Shown: piece after piece, positions 30,359 to 38,489 of the stretch | How the letters are laid out: each line of letters begins with the position of its first letter | Numbering within the stretch: the stretch's first letter is position 1 | Assembly (NCBI GenBank): GCA_021324445.1 | Contig: JAJPJC010000292.1 | Coordinates: 1-38,550 of the forward strand | Length of the DNA stretch: 38,550 bases | Direction of reading: 5' to 3' | Source of the DNA: Isosphaeraceae bacterium | GTDB taxonomy: Bacteria; Planctomycetota; Planctomycetia; Isosphaerales; Isosphaeraceae | Notes under the pieces: model-generated | What the model was told of the DNA's origin: nothing | Database searches by the model: none | Seen by the model: the letters and a program-made list of their open reading frames with translations, nothing else | Position numbers and translations under genes: made by a program

Positions 30359-31702
30359 TCAGGTCGCGTCGCCCAAGCGCCGGGTGACGTCCACGCCCAG
30401 CCAGCAGAGGGCTGCCAGGACGTAGACTCCCGAGAAGATCTCGAAGACCAGCTCCGGTCGCCCTTGCCGGAACAGGTAACCCGCCAGCGCCGTGCCGCCG
30501 GCACCCATCAGCGCGGAGATCATGTTCATCGCGCCGGAGAGCGTGCCGGCATAGCGTTCGCCGATATCCGCGCAGGCGGCCCAGGCCGGCCCCATCATCA
30601 AGTCGTTGCCGAAGAAGGTGGCGGTCAGGAGCAGGCCGAGCACCCAGACCTCGCCGGCCCAGAGCGACGACAGGAGGGCCGGGCCGGCCAGGCCCAGGCC
30701 CAGCATCCCGACGGAACGGCGTCCCCAGCGGCGACTACCCCAGCGCCGGATGACCCAGTCCGACGCCGTGCCGCCCAGGATGCAGGCCACGACCCCGCCG
30801 GCCAAAGGAAGCGCCGAGAGCCAGGCCGTGTGGTAGGCCGACAGGTGGCGTTGTTCGCTCAGGTACAGGGGCAGCATGGTGGTGAAGAAGTTCCCCGAGA
30901 AGCCGGTGAAGCCATACATCAGGCACAACGACCAGACGCTGACTGAGCCGGCCATCTGGGACCAGGGGACCGAGCGGGGAAGGTCCGCGGTCTCGGGCCG
31001 GCCGGCGGCGATGAGCGCGCGCTCGCCGCGGTTGACCTGCGGCATCTCCTCGGGGTGGTTGCGGAACCAGGGCCAGAACACGCCGCACCACAGCAAGCCG
31101 AGACCGGCGATCAGCACGAACGGGACCGGCCAGTTGCCGCACAAGGCAAAGAGCCCGGCCAGCAAGAAGGGGATGAGGGCGCCGCCGCAACGGCTGAACA
31201 TCCAGATGGCCCCCTGGGCGAAGCCGCGCTCGGTCATCGGCATCCAGTCGGCCACCACGCGGCCCAAGGTGGGGAAGCCGCCGGCCTGGAAGATACCGAA
31301 GAGGAACCGCACCACCAGCAAGAAGATGAAGGGCAGACCCGCGACTGGAGTCAGCAGCACGGCGAGGGCCACGGCGCCGGTCAGGAGCGACCAGCCGAGG
31401 ACCAGGATCGTCAGGACATGCCGGGCCCCCTGGCGGTCACCCAGCAGGCCGCCCGGGACCTGGAAGCAGCCGTAGGCCACCAGGAACGCCGACATCAAGT
31501 AGCCGACCTGGCCGTCGTCGAGACCAAGGCTCCGCTTGATCCACGGGGCCCCGACCGCGAAGCCGAGCCGATGGATGTAGGTCACCACGGCCAGGGCGCA
31601 GGCCAGGGCCAGCACCTTGTACCGCACCCGGCTGGCCGGGATCGGGGTAGGTCCCCAGTCCGCTACAACCTCGGGAATGGGAGTCACGGTCGGTTCGCTC
31701 AT
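30359..31702 (-). CDS. MFS transporter (anion:cation symporter-like)
   Basis: A 447-residue inner-membrane protein from ATG 31702 (GAGGAGC upstream), with about 12 TM helices. Loop 2-3 has 'GGLLGDRQGARHVL' (family motif 'GxLaDRxGxRxvl'). TM4-5 reads 'VVRFLFGIFQAGGFPTLGRVVADWMPMTERGFAQGAIW', the signature of the ACS branch (hexuronate, galactarate, phthalate and similar organic acids). The second half includes 'GGTASDWVIRRWGSRRWGRRSVGML'. It is the last gene of the minus-strand set LLM oxidoreductase, amidohydrolase, MFS and probably imports the organic acid those enzymes degrade. The substrate is not predictable. 97 bp separate it from the amidohydrolase gene. Confidence 0.9.
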   Translation of the reverse strand: MSEPTVTPIPEVVADWGPTPIPASRVRYKVLALACALAVVTYIHRLGFAVGAPWIKRSLGLDDGQVGYLMSAFLVAYGCFQVPGGLLGDRQGARHVLTILVLGWSLLTGAVALAVLLTPVAGLPFIFLLVVRFLFGIFQAGGFPTLGRVVADWMPMTERGFAQGAIWMFSRCGGALIPFLLAGLFALCGNWPVPFVLIAGLGLLWCGVFWPWFRNHPEEMPQVNRGERALIAAGRPETADLPRSVPWSQMAGSVSVWSLCLMYGFTGFSGNFFTTMLPLYLSEQRHLSAYHTAWLSALPLAGGVVACILGGTASDWVIRRWGSRRWGRRSVGMLGLGLAGPALLSSLWAGEVWVLGLLLTATFFGNDLMMGPAWAACADIGERYAGTLSGAMNMISALMGAGGTALAGYLFRQGRPELVFEIFSGVYVLAALCWLGVDVTRRLGDAT

Positions 31703-31799
31703 CTTGCTCCTCGCAGGTCGGTGTCGTGGGGCGTGTCCGGAAGGCTCGGATGCCGCAGACAGCGGCATGGGTCAGACCGCTCGCGAGCGCACGGGTCAC

Positions 31800-32660
31800 T
31801 CAGCCGCCTTGCTCCGGATCCCCGTGCTGGCGATCTCTCGGCCAATATAACCGTAAGGCATTCCGGCCCAGGATCTTCTCACGGTCCGACCCGCTCAGGA
31901 ACGGGAGCCGGTGCTGGACGAGCTCCAGGCTGCTGCCGTAGCCGGTCCTCCGCTCGACGTGCGGGAAGTCGCTCCCCCAGATCAGGCGGTCGGACCCAAA
32001 CTGGTCGTACAGGGCCTGGACCAGGTCCCAACAGCCGTGGTAGGGCTCGGGCTCGGTGGTGAAGTAGTAAAAGCCGCTAATCTTGACGTGGATGTTGGGG
32101 AATTCGACCAGGCTCAAGAGCGATTGAAAGCCGGGGCCGGCGACGCCTTCCGACAGCCGAGGATGAGCCAGGTGGTCAAGGACGATGGGGACTTCCGGGA
32201 ATCGCGCCGCCAGCGCCGCGAGCGTGCTCAGGTGCTCGGGGTTGGCCAGGACGCTGATGACGATCCCAAGCCTCCGCGCGCGTTCCCAGAGCGAGTACGA
32301 TCGCGGGCCGAAGGCGGCCGATTCGTCGACCAGCTTGGGCCGGAGCCTCAATCCCCGGCAGCCGCGCCCAACGACCCAGTGCTCGAGCCGGTCTTCCGCC
32401 CCCGCGGCGCGGGGGTCCACCACGCAGACGGCGGCAAGCCGGTCCGGGCACGCCGCCGCGCAGTCGGCCACGTAGCGATTGTCCTCGCCCGGGAACACCG
32501 GCTGGATCAGCACGGCCCGGGCGACACCATGCCGGTCCAGCACGTGCAACCCCTCTTCGATCGGGACATCCTCCTCCGGGCTGACGAGCGTCGCCGCGCC
32601 CGGCGGACCGGCTGGTTGCGCGCGCCACACGTGCAGGTGAGCGTCGACGATGAGGGCCAT
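31800..32660 (-). CDS. Amidohydrolase family 2 (TIM-barrel metal-dependent hydrolase)
   Basis: A 286-residue cytosolic enzyme. It opens 'MALIVDAHLHVW' (HxH metal ligands at 8 and 10), then 'DRHGVARAVLIQPVFPGEDNRYVADCA', 'GLRLRP', 'VPIVLDHLAHP' (His ligand) and 'FGSDRLIWGSDFPH' (catalytic Asp). This is the pattern of amidohydrolase-2 proteins such as 2-pyrone-4,6-dicarboxylate lactonase and related lactonases or decarboxylases. It starts 3 bp after the LLM gene stop on the same strand, so it is translationally coupled. With the flavin monooxygenase and the MFS transporter it makes a degradation operon for a lactone, ring or carboxylate compound; the exact reaction is unknown. Confidence 0.88.
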   Translation of the reverse strand: MALIVDAHLHVWRAQPAGPPGAATLVSPEEDVPIEEGLHVLDRHGVARAVLIQPVFPGEDNRYVADCAAACPDRLAAVCVVDPRAAGAEDRLEHWVVGRGCRGLRLRPKLVDESAAFGPRSYSLWERARRLGIVISVLANPEHLSTLAALAARFPEVPIVLDHLAHPRLSEGVAGPGFQSLLSLVEFPNIHVKISGFYYFTTEPEPYHGCWDLVQALYDQFGSDRLIWGSDFPHVERRTGYGSSLELVQHRLPFLSGSDREKILGRNALRLYWPRDRQHGDPEQGG

Positions 32661-32663
32661 GAC

Positions 32664-33782
32664 TCAGACTGTAACCCCGGCCACAGCCTGATTCAAGGCG
32701 GGCATCAGCTCCTTGCTGAACAGCTCCATGCTGTGCAGCCAGCTCGACTTGTCGTCCCAGTCGTAACCCATCAGGACCAGAGTGCCGAACGGCCCGGTCT
32801 CCTCGATCAGCTCGAGGAGACGCCGGAGCACTTCGAAGACGTCGCCGGCGATGATCTGCTCGGTCATGAGGTAATCGAGGTTGCAATCGGAGTCGCTCAT
32901 CGCCAGGTCGCGCTTGTACATCTTGCGGCCCAGGCCCTTGTCGAACAGGCGGCCGATGTACTCGTAGCACTTACCGAGCGAGTTGGTGCGCGCTCGCTGC
33001 TGGGCCTCCCGGGTGGTATCGGCCAGGAAGATCGAGCGCGCCACCTTCCAGTCGGAGCGGTCGGGTTGGCGGCCGGCCTGAAGCGCAGCTTGTTCATAGG
33101 TCTCCCAGCAATCGGCCAGGACGTTGCCGGGGATGAGGCAGTGGGAAAACGGCCGGTATCCCCGGCGACCGGCCATCTGCATGCTGGCCGAATTCAGGCT
33201 CATACCCGGAATGGCGATCGGCGGGTGGGGCTGCTGGTAGGGCTTGGGGATGTATCCAATGGCGGTCTCGGCGTCCACGGTCTTGACCAGGCGCAGCTTC
33301 CAGTACTTCCCCTCGAATTCGTACGGAGGGTCGCATGCCCAGAGCGTCAAGACCACGTCGAGGGCCTCGTCCAGCATCGCGGCGGAGTTCTTGGGGTCGA
33401 TCCCGTAAACTTCCAGGTCGGAGGTCACGCTGTTGGTGCCCAGACAGAGATTGAGCCTCCCCTTGGCGAGCTGGTCGAGGAAGGCCAGGCGGCAAGCGAC
33501 GTGGATCGGGTTATGGAGCGGCAGACAGATGGGAGCGGGCCCCATGCGGATGGTCGTCGTCTCGCCGAGCGCCCGGGCAATGAAGATCTCGGGCATGACG
33601 ATGGGCTCGCACTTCATCGTGTGGTGCTCACCGATCCAGAACTCGGTGAAGCCCATCTCCTCGGCGCGGACAATCAGCTCGAGGTCTTCGTCGAAGCACT
33701 GGGCCGGGGGTTTGGCAGGATCGTGGAAGGGCATGATAAACATGCCATGATGAATCGCCGTGGGGTTGCCATTGGAGCTCAT
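32664..33782 (-). CDS. LLM-class flavin-dependent oxidoreductase (bacterial luciferase-like monooxygenase)
   Basis: A 372-residue TIM-barrel FMN monooxygenase. The ATG at 33782 has GAGGAGG upstream and gives 'MSSNGNPTAIHHGMFIMPFHDP'. Family marks are 'RAEEMGFTEFWIGEHH', 'PEIFIARALGETTTIRMGPAPICLPLHNPIHVACRLAFLDQLAKGRLNLCLGTN', 'YIPKPYQQPHPPIAIPGMS' and C-terminal 'IAGDVFEVLRRLLELIEETGPFGTLVLMGYDW'. The layout is like limonene or alkane-type LLM monooxygenases that need a separate flavin reductase; none is adjacent. It is the first gene of the operon with the amidohydrolase (3 bp) and the MFS transporter. Substrate unknown. Confidence 0.9.
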   Translation of the reverse strand: MSSNGNPTAIHHGMFIMPFHDPAKPPAQCFDEDLELIVRAEEMGFTEFWIGEHHTMKCEPIVMPEIFIARALGETTTIRMGPAPICLPLHNPIHVACRLAFLDQLAKGRLNLCLGTNSVTSDLEVYGIDPKNSAAMLDEALDVVLTLWACDPPYEFEGKYWKLRLVKTVDAETAIGYIPKPYQQPHPPIAIPGMSLNSASMQMAGRRGYRPFSHCLIPGNVLADCWETYEQAALQAGRQPDRSDWKVARSIFLADTTREAQQRARTNSLGKCYEYIGRLFDKGLGRKMYKRDLAMSDSDCNLDYLMTEQIIAGDVFEVLRRLLELIEETGPFGTLVLMGYDWDDKSSWLHSMELFSKELMPALNQAVAGVTV

Positions 33783-33963
33783 GGCACAGCCTCCTCGCAA
33801 GGAGCGACACTTGGGTCCTGAGGTCGATGGTTCTCGGGTCAGGATTCGATCGCGGTGGGATCCGGTGGCGGCCTGCCGCGCCCGCCGGTTCACCTTACCA
33901 ATCTTGAGTCAAGGCCTTGGAAGTCCAGGTCGGGAGGGACCCCCGCGGACGCACGGCCGGCGC

Positions 33964-33992
33964 GGACCGCGCCGGTGCAGGCGGCGCGGTCC
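33964..33992. terminator. Perfect 10-bp GC hairpin after the small lipoprotein gene
   Basis: GGACCGCGCC (33964-33973), a 9-nt loop, GGCGCGGTCC (33983-33992), 52 bp downstream of the minus-strand lipoprotein stop (34044) and upstream of the LLM operon. It most likely ends the DUF1559-lipoprotein transcript. No U tract. Confidence 0.6.
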
Positions 33993-34043
33993 GGTCGCCG
34001 AGGGGCAGGGCGAGGCAGAGCCGAGCAGGCCGGCCCCCGCGCA

Positions 34044-34274
34044 CTACTTGGGCGCGTTGGGGGTCGAGGGCGCCGCCGCGGTCGTCTTGGCGGGAGCCGG
34101 CTTTCCCGGGGCGGCCTTGGATTTCATCGGCGCGAAGCCCATCGGCGCCTTGGCCGCCACATCGGCCGCCCGGTGGGCTTCCTCCGCGGTTCCGGACAGG
34201 AAAGTGACCTTGGAATCGCTGCAGCCGGCGATCGGTCCGGCGATCAACGCTGCAGCCAAGACCTTCTTCCACAT
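34044..34274 (-). CDS. Small lipoprotein
   Basis: 76 residues: 'MWKKVLAAALIAGPIAGC', with a lipobox (IAGC, Cys18), basic n-region and hydrophobic core. The remainder is 'SDSKVTFLSGTAEEAHRAADVAAKAPMGFAPMKSK' and an Ala/Pro/Lys/Thr-rich tail without domains. AGGGGAA lies 7 bases before the ATG. It sits 105 bp downstream of the DUF1559 gene on the same strand, a pairing commonly seen in planctomycetes. It would be anchored to a membrane in the periplasm; the low-complexity tail may span or bind peptidoglycan. Function unknown. Confidence 0.8.
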   Translation of the reverse strand: MWKKVLAAALIAGPIAGCSDSKVTFLSGTAEEAHRAADVAAKAPMGFAPMKSKAAPGKPAPAKTTAAAPSTPNAPK

Positions 34275-34379
34275 GATGGATTTCCCCTGGTTCGTGCCAA
34301 TGATTCTGGATGGGTCGAGGTCCCCGAGGTTTCCCCGGGTGCTATTCCCGGGCCGTTCGGGCCGCGAACGGACGAAAGA

Positions 34380-35507
34380 TCAGTAGGAGTCGCTCGAGAT
34401 CGTCTCGCCACCGCCGCGGGTGCCCAGAGCCCACCAAGTCTGAAGGTTGACGGTGTTCTTGATGAACCGCACCGAGCCATCCGCGAAGCAGATGTTGACG
34501 CCACCGGGGTGGTTGCTGCTCGGCGGCATGGTCCCGGTATTGGCGCCCCAGACCGTGTCCAGACCTTGCGCGGCGGGACCCGATCCGCCCGGGTTCAGGC
34601 ACATCAACCCGTTGGGCGGACCGCTGTGACTGTAGGCGTTGACGGTCGTATTCGTGGGGTAGCCGAGGAGCCAGACGTAGCCGGCCCCGCTGGAGAAGGC
34701 CGACGGCGTGTTGCCGGGGATCGAGTTGCACGCCTGGACGAAGGCCAGCATCTGGGCCGGGGTCCCCCCCTGAGCGGGGGCGCCGCCGATCCCCGAGCCG
34801 AAGGGGTAGGTGGCCGCCGGCAGCGAGGGGGCGCTGAGGGGGAAGGCGCCCCGCCGGGCATCGTCCGAGTTGGCGTAGACCGTGGGGTTGCCCAGGAGCC
34901 CGTGCAGCCGCTCGCTGAACATCGCCGTGTTCGACGTCCCGTCGGTGACCGCCTCCGTGGCGATCGGGCCCAGCGTCGGGTACGGGTAGTAATAGAAGTA
35001 GGGGCAGATGATCATGCCGGTGTAGAGACCGAACGTGCCGGGCCCGCCCAGGTTCCCCATGTAGTTCAAGGTCGCCCACGGCTGGGCCGGCGCAAACTTC
35101 TTGTTCTCGGACGGGCAGAGCAAGACTGCGAGTTGGGCGAACCCGGCGGTGTTATTCACCCCCTCGGTCGAGAAGGACGGGTCGTTCCAGAGGGTGAACG
35201 AGACGTTGTACGCGTTCAAGATCGGCAGGGCTTCGATATACCCGAGGATCCGCATCGGCCAGCCCGTGCTCCAGCCGGACCCGTTGAAGGTCGAGGCGGG
35301 CCACATGTTCTGCGGTGGGAAGCACCCTTCCGCCGAGAGGTAGTTGTGGGAGGCCAGCCCGATTTGCCGGAGGTTGTTCGTGCACTGGGAGCGCCGGGCT
35401 GCCTCGCGCGCCGACTGGACCGCGGGCAAGAGCAGCGCGATCAGGACCGCGATGATCGCGACGACGACGAGCAATTCGATCAGCGTGAAGCCACGACGTG
35501 GGCGCAT
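34380..35507 (-). CDS. DUF1559 prepilin-like protein
   Basis: 375 residues from ATG 35507 (AGGAG, spacing 8). 'MRPRRGFTLIELLVVVAIIAVLIALLLPAVQSAREAARRSQCTNNLRQIGLASHNY' has the prepilin cleavage site after Gly6, Glu at +5, the pilin helix and the DUF1559 signature. The body is Gly/Pro/Tyr/Asn-rich. The C-terminus 'NHPGGVNICFADGSVRFIKNTVNLQTWWALGTRGGGETISSDSY' is the family end motif. It is processed by a type IV prepilin peptidase and probably assembled in or beyond the inner membrane. It differs from the DUF1559 protein at 24903 over the body, so the two are not recent copies. It is followed by a small lipoprotein gene. Confidence 0.95.
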   Translation of the reverse strand: MRPRRGFTLIELLVVVAIIAVLIALLLPAVQSAREAARRSQCTNNLRQIGLASHNYLSAEGCFPPQNMWPASTFNGSGWSTGWPMRILGYIEALPILNAYNVSFTLWNDPSFSTEGVNNTAGFAQLAVLLCPSENKKFAPAQPWATLNYMGNLGGPGTFGLYTGMIICPYFYYYPYPTLGPIATEAVTDGTSNTAMFSERLHGLLGNPTVYANSDDARRGAFPLSAPSLPAATYPFGSGIGGAPAQGGTPAQMLAFVQACNSIPGNTPSAFSSGAGYVWLLGYPTNTTVNAYSHSGPPNGLMCLNPGGSGPAAQGLDTVWGANTGTMPPSSNHPGGVNICFADGSVRFIKNTVNLQTWWALGTRGGGETISSDSY

Positions 35508-35749
35508 AATCGAACTCCTGAAAGGGAGAAGGTTGGAGAAGAGCGGCAACCAGCCAGCCGGTCCGGCGCACGACCACGAGCACCCGCTCGGCCCGGGATC
35601 CGTCGATCTTTCTTTCGCGCAGCCGCGATGCCCTCGCCACGATCGGTTGTTCTTAGGGCCTCCCTCAGGTCCACAGATCGCTGATCGGCAGATCTCAAGA
35701 CCCGTTGCCGACGCGGAGAAAAACCGTCGGACGCCGGCGCGGTTACGGG

Positions 35750-35763
35750 CGACGGTCGACCGT
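35750..35763. promoter_or_regulatory. Second copy of the GntR-type operator core
   Basis: CGACGGTCGACCGT, identical over 14 bp to the centre of the palindrome at 36095-36110 and followed by TTTTC in both regions. It contains GGT-N2-ACC, the core spacing of many FCD/FadR-type GntR operators. It lies 243 bp upstream of the DUF1559 start. Confidence 0.45.
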
Positions 35764-36048
35764 TTTCTGGCTGATTCAGTGCCAACAATACATCCAGAGA
35801 TCTGGAAAGTCCAGTCCCTAGACCCACCATTTTTCAAAAAAGTTCCAGCGCGACGTCCCGTGGGCCAGCGGGCCGCGCCCACGGCCGGCCCACCGCAGGG
35901 ACCTGCTGGGCACTGGCTGATGCAACCAGTTGGAGCAAAACGGCTTCTGTGAGGAATCATTCGCTTGGTTCACGGGGATGTCCGACCTTCCCATCGCAAC
36001 GACCCGACGCAGGATCGGTCCGGCGCCTCCGGGAGCCCATCCGACCCC

Positions 36049-36076
36049 TTGACAGGCTCGGTGCCGGAAGGATAAT
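36049..36076 (+). promoter_or_regulatory. Sigma-70-type promoter for the GntR gene
   Basis: TTGACA (36049-36054), 16 bp, GATAAT (36071-36076): a perfect -35 and a near-consensus -10, about 90 bp before the GntR start codon and just upstream of the 16-bp palindrome. Confidence 0.6.
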
Positions 36077-36094
36077 GGGTGCTGCGCGGAGTAG

Positions 36095-36110
36095 CGACGG
36101 TCGACCGTCG
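36095..36110. promoter_or_regulatory. 16-bp perfect palindrome, operator candidate
   Basis: CGACGGTCGACCGTCG, self-complementary over all 16 bases, begins 19 bp after the -10 hexamer, near the expected transcription start. Its core GGTCGACC fits GntR/FCD operators, and the position would give autorepression of the adjacent regulator gene. Confidence 0.55.
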
Positions 36111-36165
36111 GCCGTTTTCGTGGGCATGGGCGCCGAGGACAAATCAATGAACATTGAGGAATCGG

Positions 36166-36849
36166 ATGCCTGAGATCATCCCTTTGGAGTTGGAGCCGGC
36201 ATCGCGACAGACTCTGAGCGAGCACATCGCGGCTTCGTTGCGCGAGGCCATCTTCGGCGGGCGGATCCGGCCTGGGCAACGGCTGGCCGAGGCGCGGTTG
36301 GCCCGCAGCCTCAAGGTGAGCCGGGCTCCGGTCCGGGGTGCCCTGGTCTCGCTCGAGCAGGAGGGGCTGGTCAGCCGCTCGGTCAATCGCCGGACGACGG
36401 TGGTGGATCTCTCACCCAAGGATGTCGAGGAGATCCTGAGTCTGCGGTTGCCTCTGGAGGTCCTGGCGGTCCGTCGCGTGATCGCCCAGGGGGCCGGAGC
36501 GTACTGGGACCAGCTCCTGGCGAACGTCCGCCTGACCGAGAAGGTGTACACACCCGAGCTGCTGGCCACCCTGGACCTCGAATTTCACGAACTGCTGGTC
36601 CGGGCTGCGGACCATCGGCGGTTGCTCAACTCGTGGCTGGGCCTGCGCTCTCAGATTCGCCTGCTGATGGTGCGGCGAAACTTGACCGACGCGGGAGCTC
36701 CGGGACCGACCGTCCGGGGGCACAAGGAGCTGCTGGCGGCGATCCGGGCGCGGAACGAGGGCCGTGCCGTTCAGCTTGTCGAAAAGCACCATCAAAAACA
36801 GTACGAGTGGCTGACCAAGAGTTCCGATGAGGTGGGGACCGCCGTGTAG
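36166..36849 (+). CDS. GntR-family transcriptional regulator (FadR/FCD type)
   Basis: 227 residues from ATG 36166 (GAGGA five bases upstream). The N-terminal winged helix-turn-helix is 'TLSEHIAASLREAIFGGRIRPGQRLAEARLARSLKVSRAPVRGALVSLEQEGLVSRSVNRRTTVV' (about 15-85). The C-terminal all-helical FCD ligand domain has 'LDLEFHELLVRAADHRRLL' and 'GHKELLAAIRARNEGRAVQLVEKHH', carrying the His residues that bind a metal in many members. Such regulators sense organic acids or sugar acids. The likely targets are its own promoter and, by function, the LLM-amidohydrolase-MFS operon 2.4 kb away; the latter is inferred only. Confidence 0.93.
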   Translation: MPEIIPLELEPASRQTLSEHIAASLREAIFGGRIRPGQRLAEARLARSLKVSRAPVRGALVSLEQEGLVSRSVNRRTTVVDLSPKDVEEILSLRLPLEVLAVRRVIAQGAGAYWDQLLANVRLTEKVYTPELLATLDLEFHELLVRAADHRRLLNSWLGLRSQIRLLMVRRNLTDAGAPGPTVRGHKELLAAIRARNEGRAVQLVEKHHQKQYEWLTKSSDEVGTAV

Positions 36850-37010
36850 GAAGCCCGGGCCGGAACAGGGGGTGGCACCCGAAGCTTCGAAGCCGGCCCC
36901 CGGACGGGTCCGGGCGAGTCTGCGGGCCTCAGGCCCCAAGACTCCTGCGGCGCGCTCAGTCCACTCCCCGGGCTACCGGCCGGGAGACGATCGTCTCCGG
37001 AGACGCACCC

Positions 37011-38444
37011 ATGAGGTTGGACGATTCCGGCGAGCCCGAAGCCAGAGCCGGCCGGTCGCGTCGCGATCTGCTGCGAACCTGCCTGATGTCGTCCTTGAGC
37101 CTGGATCTGCTCGGGCTGATCCGCGCCCGGTCGGAGGCGGCACCGCTGCCCCAGGATCGCCTGGGCTCCCTGACTCCGCTCCGCGCCTGCATCGCAATCT
37201 TCTATTACGGAGGACCGAGCCAGCTCGAGACGTTCGATCCCAAGCCGGAGGCACCGGCCGAGATCCGCGGCGAGTTCCAGACGATCGCCACCAGCGTGCC
37301 GGGGATTCGCCTCTCCGAACATCTCCCGAGGATCGCCGGCGTGATGCACAAGGTGGCGATCATCCGGAGCATGCACCACGGCAACCGCCTGCACGACCCG
37401 GCCGCCATCGAGACGTTCACGGGCCGCCTCCCGCCGCAGGGAGACCGCGAGCTGTTCAGCCCGGTGCCCCAGCAATTCCCCAGTTGGGGTGGCACGCTCG
37501 GTTACATGCGCCGCGCCCGCAACGTCCCAATCGCTCATGCGGCGCTCCCGTTCGCGTTCCATAATGTGGTCGAGGTTCCCTGCCAGGGAGGCGGTTTTCT
37601 CGGCTCGGCGTTCGACCCGTTCCGGATCGATGTGGATCCCGAGTCCCAGTCCTACCGCGCCGATTTGCTCGCCGGACCCCAGGGAGTGGGCCTGCCGCGC
37701 CAGGTGAGCCGCCGCCGGCTGCTCGAGGCGGTGGATCGCGGACCCGGCTCACCGCTAGCAGACCGGATGAGGCAGAATTACCAGCAGGCGTACCGGCTGC
37801 TCGGCTCGACGGCGGTCCGCCGCGCGCTGGAGCTCGACCGCGAAGATCCGCGCTTGCTCGCGCGGTATGGGTCGGCCGACGGCCCCTGGTCCCCCGGCCC
37901 CTCGACCGGAGCCGAGCACGGCTTCGCGCGCAACATGCGCGGCCGGAACCTCGTGCTGGCGCGACGGCTGGTCGAGGCAGGCGTGCCCTTCGTCAACGTG
38001 TACGACTTCAAGCAACAAGGGCAGAACTGGGACACCCACAGCCGGAACTTTTCGCAACATCGGGACTTCTTGCTTCCACCGATGGATCGAGCGTTCGCGG
38101 CGCTGATCGAGGACCTCGATGCTCGCGGCCTCCTCTCGAGCACGCTGGTCATCGGCCTGGGCGAGTTCGGTCGCACACCGAGGATCAACAAGAATGCCGG
38201 GCGGGACCATTGGCCGGATTGCTACAGCCTGATCCTTGCCGGTGGTGGCGTGCGCGGCGGGCAGGTCTTTGGCGCCAGTGACCGCTGCGCGGCCTACCCG
38301 GCCTCCGATCCGGTCACTCCGGCCGATCTGGCGGCCACGATCTTCTGGCGGTTCGGTCTCGACCCAGGCAGCGAGATCCGCGATGCCCAGAACCGGCCGT
38401 TCAAACTGGCCGACGGCCAGCCGATCACCGCATTGTTCGGCTAA
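37011..38444 (+). CDS. DUF1501 domain protein
   Basis: 477 residues. The N-terminus 'SRRDLLRTCLMSSLSLDLLGL' is a twin-arginine-type signal. The body has 'CIAIFYYGGPSQLETFDPKPEAPAEIRGEFQTIATSVPGIRLSEHLPRIA' and 'VAIIRSMHHGNRLHD', then 'FVNVYDFKQQGQNWDTHSRNF', 'STLVIGLGEFGRTPRINKNAGRDHWPDCYSLILAGGGVRGGQVFGASD' and 'PADLAATIFWRFGLDP', all hallmarks of DUF1501 (sulfatase/alkaline phosphatase-like fold). Planctomycetes usually encode it next to a DUF1549/DUF1553 cytochrome-type protein; none is in the window, though one could lie past 38550. The molecular function of DUF1501 is not established. Confidence 0.95.
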   Translation: MRLDDSGEPEARAGRSRRDLLRTCLMSSLSLDLLGLIRARSEAAPLPQDRLGSLTPLRACIAIFYYGGPSQLETFDPKPEAPAEIRGEFQTIATSVPGIRLSEHLPRIAGVMHKVAIIRSMHHGNRLHDPAAIETFTGRLPPQGDRELFSPVPQQFPSWGGTLGYMRRARNVPIAHAALPFAFHNVVEVPCQGGGFLGSAFDPFRIDVDPESQSYRADLLAGPQGVGLPRQVSRRRLLEAVDRGPGSPLADRMRQNYQQAYRLLGSTAVRRALELDREDPRLLARYGSADGPWSPGPSTGAEHGFARNMRGRNLVLARRLVEAGVPFVNVYDFKQQGQNWDTHSRNFSQHRDFLLPPMDRAFAALIEDLDARGLLSSTLVIGLGEFGRTPRINKNAGRDHWPDCYSLILAGGGVRGGQVFGASDRCAAYPASDPVTPADLAATIFWRFGLDPGSEIRDAQNRPFKLADGQPITALFG

Positions 38445-38475
38445 GTTCGACTTTTGCCGTTTTTTCGGGTTCCGC

Positions 38476-38489
38476 GGAGGTGTGCCTCC
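38476..38489 (+). terminator. Weak hairpin after the DUF1501 gene
   Basis: GGAGG-TGTG-CCTCC, 31 bp after the stop codon, preceded rather than followed by a T run (TTTTTT, about 38460). A possible terminator, low strength. Confidence 0.3.

Larger units (their letters stand above)
35508..36165. other. 658-bp divergent intergenic region (DUF1559 / GntR)
   Basis: No gene. It contains two copies of CGACGGTCGACCGT (35750-35763 and 36095-36108), a sigma-70 type promoter for the GntR gene, an A/T-rich patch (TTTTTCAAAAAAG, about 35830-35845) and an inverted repeat CCAGA-GA-TCTGG near 35795. Promoters for the minus-strand DUF1559 gene should also lie here but were not pinned down. Confidence 0.6.

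Noticed and set aside
36850..37010. Gene between the GntR and DUF1501 genes
   Set aside because: 160 bp with only short GC hairpins (for example GGGCC-TCA-GGCCC) and no frame with an RBS.
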